Source: Desulfuromonadales bacterium
GTDB taxonomy: Bacteria > Desulfobacterota > Desulfuromonadia > Geobacterales > Pseudopelobacteraceae
Length of the DNA stretch: 64,000 nt
Assembly: GCA_016650295.1 (NCBI GenBank)
Contig: JAENWA010000032.1
Span: forward strand, 62,001-126,000
Direction: 5' to 3'
Of this stretch, positions 19,245-28,110 are shown piece after piece. Position numbers and translations under genes: made by a program. Under the pieces are notes generated by a model, which was given only the letters and a program-made list of their open reading frames with translations, searched no databases and was not told the origin of the DNA. Position 1 is the stretch's first letter. Each line of letters opens with the position of its first letter.

Positions 19245-19408
19245 GAGCCTGTCGGACTTAGGAGAAATCTACTGCAAATCCGCCGATGCGGTCCATATTT
19301 CACCGCTTTCTTGGTCAATAGAACAAACTATTGACCTGCAAAATCGGCAAAATCTGTCCTCGCCCAGTCGAATTTTCGCTACGATTTCCTAAGTCCGACA
19401 GACTCCTA
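19242..19408. mobile_element. MITE-like element, 163 bp, TA-flanked
   Basis: Terminal inverted repeats GGAGCCTGTCGGACTTAGGA (19244-19263) and TCCTAAGTCCGACAGACTCC (19387-19406) match at 19 of 20 positions, and similarity continues into AAATC. TA flanks both ends (19242-19243 and 19407-19408), as expected for a TA target duplication of Tc1/mariner (IS630)-type elements. The family assignment is inferred. The 163-bp interior has no coding frame, but it contains a perfect 9-bp hairpin (GGTCAATAG...CTATTGACC, about 19314-19336). It sits between hisG and hisD and ends about 15 bp before the hisD start. Confidence 0.8.
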
Positions 19409-19421
19409 GGCGAGGTGAACA

Positions 19422-20711
19422 ATGCTTTTTCTTGATATACACGATAATGATTTTACAGCACGCTTCGACACCATCCTCTCCCGCGGAGAAGAATCCGGCC
19501 GTGAAGTTGAGCAGGTTGTCCTCGATATTATTGCCGATGTGCGAAAGCGGGGTGATGCAGCCGTGCTGGAGCTGACCCGGCGCTTTGATCGCCTGGAAGC
19601 GACTGATCTGACGGCCCTGGAAGTCACTGAGGCCGAGCTGGCGGACGCCTTCAACCAGGTGGAGGAAGCCGACGTTGCCGCCCTGAAGCTGGCAGTAGAG
19701 CGGGTGGCCCGTTTCCACGAAAAGCAGAAGCAGCAGACCTGGCTTTCCACGGAAGAACCGGACGTCATGCTGGGTCAGAAGGTGACGCCGCTGGCGCGAG
19801 TCGGCATCTACGTTCCGGGCGGAAAGGCCAGCTATCCCAGCAGTGTCATTATGAACGCCGTGCCGGCGCGGGTGGCCGGTGTGGGCGAGATCATCATGGT
19901 GGCACCTACGCCGGGCGGAGAAATCAACTCTCATGTGCTGGTGGCTGCCAGCCTGTCCGGCGTGGACCGCATCTTCCGTATCGGCGGCGCCCAGGCGGTG
20001 GCAGCCCTGGCCTACGGCACAGCAACAATCCCGAAGGTGGACAAGATCACCGGGCCGGGCAACATCTACGTTGCCACGGCCAAAAAACTGGTCTTCGGTC
20101 AGGTGGGTATCGACATGATCGCCGGACCGAGCGAGATCCTGGTAATCAGCGACGGCAGCGGCAACCCTGCTCACATTGCTGCCGACCTGCTCTCTCAGGC
20201 TGAACATGATGAACTGGCTTCCTCGATCCTGATAACCACGAACCGCGGATTCGGAGAGCTGGTGGCGTCCGAGGTGGAGCGCCAGCTGGCACAGCTTTCC
20301 CGCGAGTCCATCGCGCGGGCGTCCTGGGACAAGTATGGCGCAATTATCGTGGCCGAGACACTGGACGAGGTGATTGCCTTCTCCAACCGTATTGCACCGG
20401 AACACCTGGAACTGGCAGTGGCTGATCCGTTTGCCATCCTGCCGCAAATAACCAACGCCGGGGCGATCTTCATGGGGCACTGGACGCCCGAGGCGGCCGG
20501 TGATTATCTGGCCGGTCCCAACCACACGCTCCCCACCGGCGGCACAGCCCGCTTCTTTTCGCCGCTGTCAGTAGATGACTTCGTCAAGAAATCATCGATT
20601 GTTTACTTCTCCAAGGAAGGCCTGCAGCGATTGGGGGCGGACATCGTCAGGATTGCCGGTCTGGAAGGGCTGGAGGCGCACGGCAAGTCGGTCAGTATCC
20701 GGTTGAGATGA
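19422..20711 (+). CDS. hisD: Histidinol dehydrogenase
   Basis: HisD is a zinc enzyme that oxidises L-histidinol to histidine in two NAD-dependent steps. The 429-residue length fits. Characteristic stretches include YVPGGKASYPSSVIMN, KITGPGNIYVATAK, AGPSEILVISD, AEHDELASSIL and the C-terminal GPNHTLPTGGTARF. The ATG has GAGGTGA upstream, located immediately outside the inverted-repeat element that separates it from hisG. A hairpin terminator follows at 20857-20886. Confidence 0.98.
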   Translation: MLFLDIHDNDFTARFDTILSRGEESGREVEQVVLDIIADVRKRGDAAVLELTRRFDRLEATDLTALEVTEAELADAFNQVEEADVAALKLAVERVARFHEKQKQQTWLSTEEPDVMLGQKVTPLARVGIYVPGGKASYPSSVIMNAVPARVAGVGEIIMVAPTPGGEINSHVLVAASLSGVDRIFRIGGAQAVAALAYGTATIPKVDKITGPGNIYVATAKKLVFGQVGIDMIAGPSEILVISDGSGNPAHIAADLLSQAEHDELASSILITTNRGFGELVASEVERQLAQLSRESIARASWDKYGAIIVAETLDEVIAFSNRIAPEHLELAVADPFAILPQITNAGAIFMGHWTPEAAGDYLAGPNHTLPTGGTARFFSPLSVDDFVKKSSIVYFSKEGLQRLGADIVRIAGLEGLEAHGKSVSIRLR

Positions 20712-20856
20712 TTGTGTTGAACGTTGGTGATCAGGGTATCTGGCCGGTTATCAGCCAGGGAGAGATACTGGAACAGATGACTTGAGCCGCAGAATGTATT
20801 TGCGTTATTGCTGAAAAGATGGATCAGATGATGTCTGACGTGATGTTGATCGGGGA

Positions 20857-20895
20857 GGGGATGCGCAGTGGATAGTGCGCATCCCCTCTTTTCTT
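20857..20895 (+). terminator. Rho-independent terminator after hisD
   Basis: A perfect 11-bp stem, GGGGATGCGCA (20857-20867) with TGCGCATCCCC (20876-20886), an 8-nt loop, then TCTTTTCTT on the plus strand. It ends the murA-hisG-hisD unit and faces the convergent amidohydrolase gene. Confidence 0.85.
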
Positions 20896-20909
20896 ATTTA
20901 GAATCGGAA

Positions 20910-21686
20910 TTACAGTGACACCCGGTAAAACTTCGCCGCATTTTCGTAGAAAACCGCCCGGGCCGCCTCATCCTCCAGCGTATCCGCCACCAGCAGGAAG
21001 TCTTTGTCACAATAGGGACGCGGGGCGCGGGTGGAGGGGAGGTCGGTGCCGAACATCAGGCAGGCCGGATTTACGCTGTACAGCTCCCGCAGAGCGGTCC
21101 GCACGTCGAAATCGACCCGGCCGAAACCGGTGGCCTTAACTCTGACACCCCTTTCCGCCAGCCGAAGCAATGTGCTGAAACCCACTTTGGCCAGTCCCAG
21201 GTGATCGACGCTGACCGAAGGCAGACTGATGAGCATATCGTACAGGCCGTCCAGTTCCCGCGAATCCACATACAACTCCACATGCCAGCCGGCCAGTTCA
21301 TGGACCCGCCGGGCCATGGTCTCCAGGTGGCGCACATCCTCGGAGCCGCCCCGTTTGAGGTTGAAGCGCACCGCCCGCACCCCGGCGCCGTCCAGGTCCA
21401 GGATTTCCTGATCAGTGACCGATGCCGGCAGTTGGGTTACGCCGACGAAGAGCGGCCCGAGGGTGTGCAGTGCATCCAGCAGATAGGACTGGTCAAAGGC
21501 CTGGAACGAGCCGGAGACGATGGCCCCGCCCCGCAGATAGTACTGCGCCACCTGCGCCCGGTAATCCTCGCAGGTCAGATCGTCCGGCAGATAGCCGTTG
21601 TTGGGGGTTAGCGGAAAACGGCGATCGATGATGTGGAAATGGCTGTCGAAGAGCGGGAAGCGCTTGAGTGGTGAAGTTTCAGGCAT
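20910..21686 (-). CDS. Amidohydrolase-2 family metal-dependent hydrolase
   Basis: A 258-residue TIM-barrel hydrolase. The metal-binding start FDSHFHIID (HxH), the central VDHLGL (His on strand 5 or 6), and the FGTDLPS Asp near the C-terminus follow the amidohydrolase-2 (PF04909) pattern. The substrate is unknown; relatives act on lactones, carboxylates or cyclic amides. The ATG at 21686 has AAGGAG at 9-nt spacing, so I prefer it to the frame's earlier ATG. It overlaps the end of the upstream Nudix gene by 8 nt, so the two are coupled. Confidence 0.85.
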   Translation of the reverse strand: MPETSPLKRFPLFDSHFHIIDRRFPLTPNNGYLPDDLTCEDYRAQVAQYYLRGGAIVSGSFQAFDQSYLLDALHTLGPLFVGVTQLPASVTDQEILDLDGAGVRAVRFNLKRGGSEDVRHLETMARRVHELAGWHVELYVDSRELDGLYDMLISLPSVSVDHLGLAKVGFSTLLRLAERGVRVKATGFGRVDFDVRTALRELYSVNPACLMFGTDLPSTRAPRPYCDKDFLLVADTLEDEAARAVFYENAAKFYRVSL

Positions 21687-22122
21687 GCAGTTCAGCTCCT
21701 TGGATGGCTTCTTCATCGTTCAGCCGCGCATAGGACTCCAGCACCGGCCAGTCGGCCTCGGCCCAATCGAGGGTGTGCAGCTCCTCCGGCGGCAGCCAGA
21801 CCACGGCGGCGTGTTCATGCAGGGTGATAGTGTCCGATTCGATGGAACAGACGAACGGGTAGAGTGTGACCGTGAAGGTGTCGTAGGAATGAGTGTGCTG
21901 CGGCAGCGGATGTCCGACAGCGATGGTAACACCCATCTCTTCGACCAGCTCCCGCTGCAGGCATTCGGTGGGAGTCTCCCCCGCTTCCAGCTTGCCGCCG
22001 GGGAACTCCCATTTCAGCGGCAGGTTCATGGCAGCGCTGCGCTGGGCGGCCAGCACCAGTCCGTCGCGCTCGATCAGGGCGCAGGCGACGTGGATATGTT
22101 TTTTCGGGGAGGTTATGTTCAT
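21679..22122 (-). CDS. MutT-like Nudix hydrolase
   Basis: A 147-residue protein with a complete Nudix box, GGKLEAGETPTECLQRELVEEMGV (GX5EX7REUXEEXGU), after LKWEFP. Length and the N-terminus VACALIERDGLVLAAQRS match MutT, which hydrolyses 8-oxo-dGTP to keep oxidised guanine out of DNA. Other nucleotide substrates are possible. I use the ATG at 22122; earlier codons in frame translate the intergenic repeat (22190-22283) and are unlikely to be coding. It is translationally coupled to the amidohydrolase downstream. Confidence 0.88.
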   Translation of the reverse strand: MNITSPKKHIHVACALIERDGLVLAAQRSAAMNLPLKWEFPGGKLEAGETPTECLQRELVEEMGVTIAVGHPLPQHTHSYDTFTVTLYPFVCSIESDTITLHEHAAVVWLPPEELHTLDWAEADWPVLESYARLNDEEAIQGAELHA

Positions 22123-22189
22123 GAAGTGAATGTGCTCCGCAGGGTTAGTGTTTGATTTTGTTGCAATAAGATAATCAGCAGCTTTACTC

Positions 22190-22283
22190 ACCCCCTCCAA
22201 CCTCCCCTCGCTGGGTGGAGGCTTTAATTCCCTCCCCAAGCGGACCCAACGGGCCTAAAGGGGAGGGCTAGGGAGGGGGATAA
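22190..22283. repeat. C/G-rich intergenic repeat with paired arms
   Basis: Between mutT and moeA, CCTCCAACC pairs imperfectly with GGGTGGAGG, and CCCTCCCC pairs with GGGGAGGG further on, followed by CTAGGGAGGGGGA. These form adjacent hairpins. The run resembles widespread TCCCTCCCC/CTAACCCCC intergenic repeats. A shorter related piece (AAATCCCCCCTAACCCCC) occurs near 58300. No coding content. Confidence 0.5.
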
Positions 22284-22402
22284 TGTAATGTGACAAAGTA
22301 GACGGACAGCATTATACGTATCCCCGCATTGTTGGCAATCGTATTGTGTTTTTGGGCGCTTACCGTTATTGTGTGCCATAATTATCATCCTGGAGGAACA
22401 GC

Positions 22403-23617
22403 ATGGTTTCATTTGAAGAAGCCCGCTCGATCATACTGAACAGCGTACAGCTGGTCGGCACGGAACGAATCCATCTTCTGGAGGCGACCGGCAGGGTCCT
22501 GGCGGAGGATGTGACGGCTCCCTGGGATCTGCCGCTGTGGGACAATTCGGCCATGGACGGCTATGCCGTGCGGGCCGGTGACTGCCGGACAATACCGTGC
22601 AAACTACGTGTGACCGGTTTTCTGCCGGCCGGGGCCCGGGCCGATGGCGTGACAGTCGAGCCGGGCTGCGCCGTGCGGATCATGACCGGTGCGCCGGTCC
22701 CGGCCGGCTGTGATGCGGTGGTGCCGGTGGAGGAAACCGATGACGGCCAACAGGAGGTATCGCTGCTGGAGCCGGTCAAAAAGGGGCAGCATTTCCGCTT
22801 CCGGGGCGAGGACGTGGCCGCCGGTGTGACCTTTGCCCGGGCCGGAACGATCATCCGTCCGCCGGAGATCAACATGCTGGCCGGATTCGGTCTGGCGCTG
22901 GTGCCGATCTACCGCCGTCCGATCGTGGCGATCCTCTCCACCGGTGACGAGCTGGTGGAACTGGGGCGGACACCGGGTCCGGGAGAGATCATCAACAGCA
23001 ATACCCTTTCGCTGGCGGCCGCAGTGACGGAGTGCGGCGCGATCCCGCGTATCATCGGCATTGCCAGCGACAACCGCGCGAGTCACCTGGAGAAACTTGG
23101 CGAAGGGCTTAAAGCCGATGTGCTGATCACCTCGGCCGGTGTATCGGCCGGTGACTGCGACCTCGTGCGGGATATCCTGGAAGAGCTGGGTGCGAAACAG
23201 GTCTTCTGGAAGATTGGCATCAAGCCGGGCGGGCCGACAGCCTTTGCTCTGCATGGCTCGACGCCGGTCTTTTCCCTGCCGGGCAATCCGGTTTCGACCA
23301 TGATCACCTTCGAGGAGTTCGTTCGTCCGGCCCTGCTCAGGATGCAGGGGCAGCAGCAGGTCGTCCGGCCGCTTTTCAAGGCCGTTCTGCGGGATGCGCT
23401 GAAGAAGAAGTCGGGCAAGGTGCAGATCGTCCGTCTTCTTCTGGAAAAGGAGGACGGGCGCTGGTACGCCACCTCGGCCGGAAACCAGCAGACCGCCATC
23501 CTCAAGACCATGGTCGATGCCCGGGCCATTGCCGTGTTGCCGGCCAATAGCACGGATTTTGCCGCCGGGGATGAGGTGGACGTGCATTTTTATGGAAATC
23601 ATATTGAACTGGAGTAA
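22403..23617 (+). CDS. moeA: Molybdopterin molybdenumtransferase
   Basis: MoeA inserts the metal into molybdopterin, the last common step of molybdenum/tungsten cofactor synthesis. The 404 residues include the N-terminal WDNSAMDGYAV, the MTGAPVPAGCDAVVPVE barrel, the catalytic-domain motif LSTGDEL, a central TSAGVSAGDCDLV, and PVFSLPGNPVST. The start is well set by GGAGG before the ATG. The product is relevant to the tungsten-type aldehyde oxidoreductase encoded at 58601. nfo follows after 4 bp. Confidence 0.97.
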   Translation: MVSFEEARSIILNSVQLVGTERIHLLEATGRVLAEDVTAPWDLPLWDNSAMDGYAVRAGDCRTIPCKLRVTGFLPAGARADGVTVEPGCAVRIMTGAPVPAGCDAVVPVEETDDGQQEVSLLEPVKKGQHFRFRGEDVAAGVTFARAGTIIRPPEINMLAGFGLALVPIYRRPIVAILSTGDELVELGRTPGPGEIINSNTLSLAAAVTECGAIPRIIGIASDNRASHLEKLGEGLKADVLITSAGVSAGDCDLVRDILEELGAKQVFWKIGIKPGGPTAFALHGSTPVFSLPGNPVSTMITFEEFVRPALLRMQGQQQVVRPLFKAVLRDALKKKSGKVQIVRLLLEKEDGRWYATSAGNQQTAILKTMVDARAIAVLPANSTDFAAGDEVDVHFYGNHIELE

Positions 23618-23621
23618 TACC

Positions 23622-24473
23622 ATGAACGACTATCTTGGTGCCCATATGTCCATCGCCGGCGGCCTGCACCTGGCCATTGACCGGGCCGTTGCCGCCGGTT
23701 GCGGCGTGCTGCAGATCTTTACCCGCAACTCCAACCAGTGGAAGGGCAAACCGGTCAGTGAGGCCGATACTGCCCTCTTCAAAGAGAAATTTACCGCCTC
23801 GGGCCTGCATGAGGTCATCTCCCACGACATCTACCTGATCAACCTGGCCGCCCCGCCGGGCGAGACCCGCGACAAGAGCCTGGCCGCTTTTCGGGACGAG
23901 TTGGAGACCTGCGCCCGGCTCGGCATAAAAAAAGTAGTCATGCACCCCGGCTCACATCTGGCCGACAGCCCGGAGACAGGCCTGGCGCGGGTGGTCGCGG
24001 CCTTTGACCAGCTCTTCAGCGAGGTGCCGCAGTTCGAGGGGCGGGTCCTGATCGAGACCACCGCCGGGCAGGGGAGCAACCTGGGACGGACCTTCGAGGA
24101 GTTGCAGACCATCATCAGCGGTTCTAAATTTCCGGACAAATTCGCCGTCTGCTTCGACACCTGCCACACCTTTGCCGCCGGCTACGACACCGCCACGGCA
24201 GAGGGTTACGCCGATACCATGGCGCAGTTCGACCGCCTGATCGGGCTGGAGCGGCTGCAATGCTTTCACTTCAACGATTCCAAGAAGGGGCTCGGCTCCC
24301 GTGTTGACCGCCACGAGCATATCGGCCAGGGGGCATTGGGGCTGAACCCGTTCAGGTTCATCCTCAACGATCCGCGCTTTGTGAAGATCCCCAAGATACT
24401 GGAGACCCCCAAGGGAGACAATGAGGAGATGGATGGGGTTAATCTGGGGATTTTAAGAGGGCTGGTTGGGTAG
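23622..24473 (+). CDS. nfo: Endonuclease IV (AP endonuclease)
   Basis: A 283-residue zinc AP endonuclease that incises DNA 5' of abasic sites. The protein starts at YLGAHMSIAGGLHLAID and contains the ligand motifs HPGSH, IETTAGQG, CFDTCHTFAAGYD and HFNDSKKGLGSRVDRHEHIGQG, all intact. I selected the ATG at 23622, which begins the conserved domain; the frame is open upstream within moeA. It is probably co-transcribed with moeA and converges on the TIR/WD40 gene. Confidence 0.98.
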   Translation: MNDYLGAHMSIAGGLHLAIDRAVAAGCGVLQIFTRNSNQWKGKPVSEADTALFKEKFTASGLHEVISHDIYLINLAAPPGETRDKSLAAFRDELETCARLGIKKVVMHPGSHLADSPETGLARVVAAFDQLFSEVPQFEGRVLIETTAGQGSNLGRTFEELQTIISGSKFPDKFAVCFDTCHTFAAGYDTATAEGYADTMAQFDRLIGLERLQCFHFNDSKKGLGSRVDRHEHIGQGALGLNPFRFILNDPRFVKIPKILETPKGDNEEMDGVNLGILRGLVG

Positions 24474-24553
24474 AAATAAAAGGCTGCATTACTGACCGCA
24501 CGGATATCATCATTATCGTCCGTCGGAAAAGTCAATGTTGCTCCAATCTTTAA

Positions 24554-27500
24554 TTATTTCGCCTCAATTGTATTGTTCCTCCATCGATAGATACTTTCCA
24601 TATCCAGTCGCTCACCCCTGAACTCGATCTGCTTCACCGGTTTCGTGCCGTCCCTGCTCTCCCGTTTCAGGTAGCTGCTGATCTCCATCCAGCGCACGTC
24701 GGCAAACTCAAGTTTATCCCTTCCGGAAAACCGTATATTCTCTTCGGAAAATGTACCGATCACCAGCATTACCGGATTCGGCTGTTTCAGCCAGTACTCA
24801 ACCCATCGCTGCTCCTCGATTTTGAAGATTTCGACGCCGTCTTTTTTACGTGTTTTCAAATGCGAGTTCCCCGATTTCAGTTGTAGGTAAATGCGCTTTC
24901 CAGTGCCTTTGCCGTCGTCATCGGTGAATTCCAGTTCCATGTCTATACCCTCATCTTCCGTGGCAGGAATCTCGAAACACTTCTGGTCGGCGCTGGTGAT
25001 GCGAGCCCCCACCTCCAAGGCGAGCAGCTTGCCTTTCCGACGTGAATCCAAGCGGATTGCGTCACCGGCTTGCAGCCCCTCCACCTGCTCTCGCACGGCC
25101 TTGTCAGCAAATAGTTTCTCCAGATCATCCCAGAGGTCGAAGCGTTTCTCGCAGTTGTCGCACTCCACCGTGGCCTGCTCCTTCTTAGCAATCAACTTCT
25201 GCATCAGAACCAGCGGGTTGCCTTTCGGAGTGTGGCAATGCGGACAGACGTAATATCGCAGACGTTCCACCTGTATGCAACGATCCTGCAAGTGGGCATG
25301 TATGTAGTTGGCAAATATCACCTGCTCCTGCTTTGTTACGCTTGGCCCAAAATACACACTGATCTCACCACTGTCGGCACTTTCCCGCACGAGCTTGATC
25401 CCCAAGCGATGGGCACCCGTCAGAGTATCAAAATCCGCCGCATCGCGCCAAGGTTCCTTGAGTTTAAAGGAGTCACTATCGGCCAGTTTGACAACCAGCG
25501 TGGCGTATATGTCATCCAGATATCCTTTTACCTTGTAACTGACGATTATCGACGGATGCTCGACAGCTGTCGGGCGTTCTCGTCCACAATGGCTTGGAAA
25601 GACGAGCTTGTCTCCCTGACGCAGGCACAGACCACGCTCCTCCATCTGCCGTTCCATTTCACGCAGCACCACGCGCTCCTCGGTCTCCGGTAGCCTCTTC
25701 ATTTCCAGAATGCTGCCATCACGCTCGACACTCTGAAACAAGAGCCTCCCTTCGGCGATACTACGTAATGGTATACAGCCAAGTTCTAACGGGTCCTGGC
25801 GCAGTGTTCGGATCACAGCTTGGGCATAGGCATTGACCCACTCCGGTTGCAACAGGATGTAGGTACCGTAGTCCAAGTCCTTTACTGCACCCGGACCATC
25901 CAGCAGACCTAACACTGTCTTCAGCGTATTGTCAGTAAAACGTGATTCCTCGGTCATGCGCCGCCAGAGCAGTTCGCGCAATTCCTTGAAGGTGTGTAGC
26001 ACCTGCCCCTCATCCCGCAGCTTCAGAATCTGGTCCTTGATTAGTTTGAAGATGCGAGGCGATGTGCGCTGTTCCATCAACCCCCAAGGGATGCCTTCAG
26101 TGATTGCCTCACTCAATTCCTCACAGCCTGTGCCGTCCTTGGCGCTGGTTTCAAAGTATCTAAAGCCCTGCTCTTCAGCAAAGCTCCTTAGCTTTGCACG
26201 ACTAGCTTTGAATCCAGCATCGATGCGACCAGCCACAAGAATTAACGGCGTATTGGCAGGTACGCAACGTCGTAGAGCTGTCTGCCACTCGCGGAGCCCC
26301 GGAAGCACATTCTCCTTGTCTGCGTCGAAAAGCAACAGAATCAACGCGGAACGATCCATATAGAGCTGGTGTACCAATCGTTGGTCAGCCTGTCCGCCAA
26401 AGTCCCAGAGCCAGATTTCCTTTTCCAGCTTTTGGGCAACAGCGACTCCAGGTAAAGGCCACTGCGTTGACCAGGCTCCCACAGTGGAACCGTCGCTCGG
26501 TTTCCACTCACCTGTTGCCAACCGGTGCGCCAATCCGGTCTTGCCGGAACTTGTATCACCCACAAGAAGAACCTTAGCGTTCGTGTATTGGACCTGGTCC
26601 TGTGCAGGGCCAAAGGACACGTTACTTACTGCAACTGGCCTCGCCCCGACAACAAACTCCGAGAGGTCCCAGACTAGGATTGTGCCTTTATGATCACCAG
26701 AGAAAGCATGACGTTGATCAGAGCCCCACGCCACGTTCTCGACTTCATCCGTATGACCTTTGAGTACTTGAATACAACGCCCTGTCTCCACGTCCCACAA
26801 CCGTAAAGTTTTGTCCCATGAAGCTGAAAGGACAAAGCGGTTATCAGCGGTCCACGCCAAACTCCTGATCAAGTTCGTGTGGCCTTCAAACACACGTAGA
26901 CAGACTCCCTCCTCTACATTCCACAGTCGCAAGGTTAGGTCATCGGAGCAAGAGAGCGCGAAGTGTTGATTTGCACTCCATACAACACTTCTAATAGGTT
27001 TTGTGTGGCCTTTAAGAACACGCAGGCATCGACCAGTTTTCAAATCCCAAAGTCTAATTGTCGTGTCATGGGAGCCAGAAAGGGCTCGACTATAATCGGC
27101 AGTCCACGATACCGTCCATAGTGAAGCTTTGTGGCCCTTGAACACGCGCAAGCAACGCCCTGAGTTCACATCCCACAACCGCATAGAATTGTCACATGAT
27201 CCAGACAGAGCGTAACGCTGATCCGAACTCCACTCCAAGCTTGGAATGGCATCCTTGTGCCCTTCGAGAACACGCAGGCAGTCACCCGTCTCCACATCTA
27301 AAAGTCGGATCATCCCGTCCGAACAGCCAAAAAGTGCGAGACGTTGGTCAGCGCTCCAAGCTATATTATGATAAGCGCTCGATTTGACTTTGATCACACG
27401 TAGACATCGCCCCGTTTCCAGATTGCATAGCCTTATATTCTCGTCATTACTACCGGAGAGCGCGAGCTTTCCATCCGGACTGAATGCGTAGGATAAGTTA

Positions 27501-28027
27501 CGTTCACGAATGATTAGGTCGAGTTGGATGACTTTTTCTGGAACCTGCTCGCGGTTGGCCTGTAGCTCCCCCTTCGCTGAGAGGTTTTGACGCGTAATGC
27601 CTGCCCCACGTAACTTCACGGGAGGTCGACAGGCTTCAATGAGCTTTGAGTATGCCTGCTCACGCTCTTCCACCAGCCAATTGATGTAAAGAAATTGCGC
27701 CAGAGAGCCTTTGATGGGGGCGTCGTCAAGTCGCAGGGGGATGAAGCGGCGCTCCTTGTTCAGCGGATCGCGAAAACGGAACGTGCCGGCCTCCAACTGC
27801 GCCCACTCCGAGCCGAATGCATCCGCCGACATGCAGAACATGAGCACGCGGGAGCGCTCCAGCCCCTCCTCTATTTTCGCCGGGATGCTGTCGCCCGGCT
27901 TTATTTCCCACTCATCAAACCAGACACTCAGTCCATCCCCACGCAACCGCTCTGCAAGTGGGCGCACGACTTCCTTGTCCTTCGAACTGTGGCTGAGGAA
28001 AACATCATGGGTAAATGTGTCGGGCAT
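24554..28027 (-). CDS. TIR - WD40(x7) - Roc-like GTPase - COR-like - Zn ribbon - DUF4365 protein
   Basis: A 1157-residue multidomain protein. The TIR domain (about 6-140) opens DVFLSHSSKD and keeps a WxxxE pair (W75, E79) at the position of the NADase catalytic Glu. Seven WD40 repeats (about 170-455) form one propeller, with RLWD-type ends. A Ras/Roc-like GTPase (about 480-650) has P-loop GDTSSGKT and DFGGQ switch; the G4 site reads GRID instead of NKxD. A COR-like region follows, then a zinc ribbon (CPHC at 928-931, CDNC at 956-959). The C-terminal domain (about 1015-1100) matches DUF4365, with D1029 and QLK (1049-1051) as candidate nuclease residues. ATG 28027 has AGGTG upstream; an in-frame TTG lies six codons earlier. 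An immune or signalling role is inferred from the TIR and nuclease-like ends. Confidence 0.93.
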   Translation of the reverse strand: MPDTFTHDVFLSHSSKDKEVVRPLAERLRGDGLSVWFDEWEIKPGDSIPAKIEEGLERSRVLMFCMSADAFGSEWAQLEAGTFRFRDPLNKERRFIPLRLDDAPIKGSLAQFLYINWLVEEREQAYSKLIEACRPPVKLRGAGITRQNLSAKGELQANREQVPEKVIQLDLIIRERNLSYAFSPDGKLALSGSNDENIRLCNLETGRCLRVIKVKSSAYHNIAWSADQRLALFGCSDGMIRLLDVETGDCLRVLEGHKDAIPSLEWSSDQRYALSGSCDNSMRLWDVNSGRCLRVFKGHKASLWTVSWTADYSRALSGSHDTTIRLWDLKTGRCLRVLKGHTKPIRSVVWSANQHFALSCSDDLTLRLWNVEEGVCLRVFEGHTNLIRSLAWTADNRFVLSASWDKTLRLWDVETGRCIQVLKGHTDEVENVAWGSDQRHAFSGDHKGTILVWDLSEFVVGARPVAVSNVSFGPAQDQVQYTNAKVLLVGDTSSGKTGLAHRLATGEWKPSDGSTVGAWSTQWPLPGVAVAQKLEKEIWLWDFGGQADQRLVHQLYMDRSALILLLFDADKENVLPGLREWQTALRRCVPANTPLILVAGRIDAGFKASRAKLRSFAEEQGFRYFETSAKDGTGCEELSEAITEGIPWGLMEQRTSPRIFKLIKDQILKLRDEGQVLHTFKELRELLWRRMTEESRFTDNTLKTVLGLLDGPGAVKDLDYGTYILLQPEWVNAYAQAVIRTLRQDPLELGCIPLRSIAEGRLLFQSVERDGSILEMKRLPETEERVVLREMERQMEERGLCLRQGDKLVFPSHCGRERPTAVEHPSIIVSYKVKGYLDDIYATLVVKLADSDSFKLKEPWRDAADFDTLTGAHRLGIKLVRESADSGEISVYFGPSVTKQEQVIFANYIHAHLQDRCIQVERLRYYVCPHCHTPKGNPLVLMQKLIAKKEQATVECDNCEKRFDLWDDLEKLFADKAVREQVEGLQAGDAIRLDSRRKGKLLALEVGARITSADQKCFEIPATEDEGIDMELEFTDDDGKGTGKRIYLQLKSGNSHLKTRKKDGVEIFKIEEQRWVEYWLKQPNPVMLVIGTFSEENIRFSGRDKLEFADVRWMEISSYLKRESRDGTKPVKQIEFRGERLDMESIYRWRNNTIEAK

Positions 28028-28110
28028 AAAAGGCACCTGTGTCAATTTGGAGTTTTATTCAGCAATTAATGGAAATACCTCCTCGAACTCCGGAGGGCTA
28101 AACACCTTAC

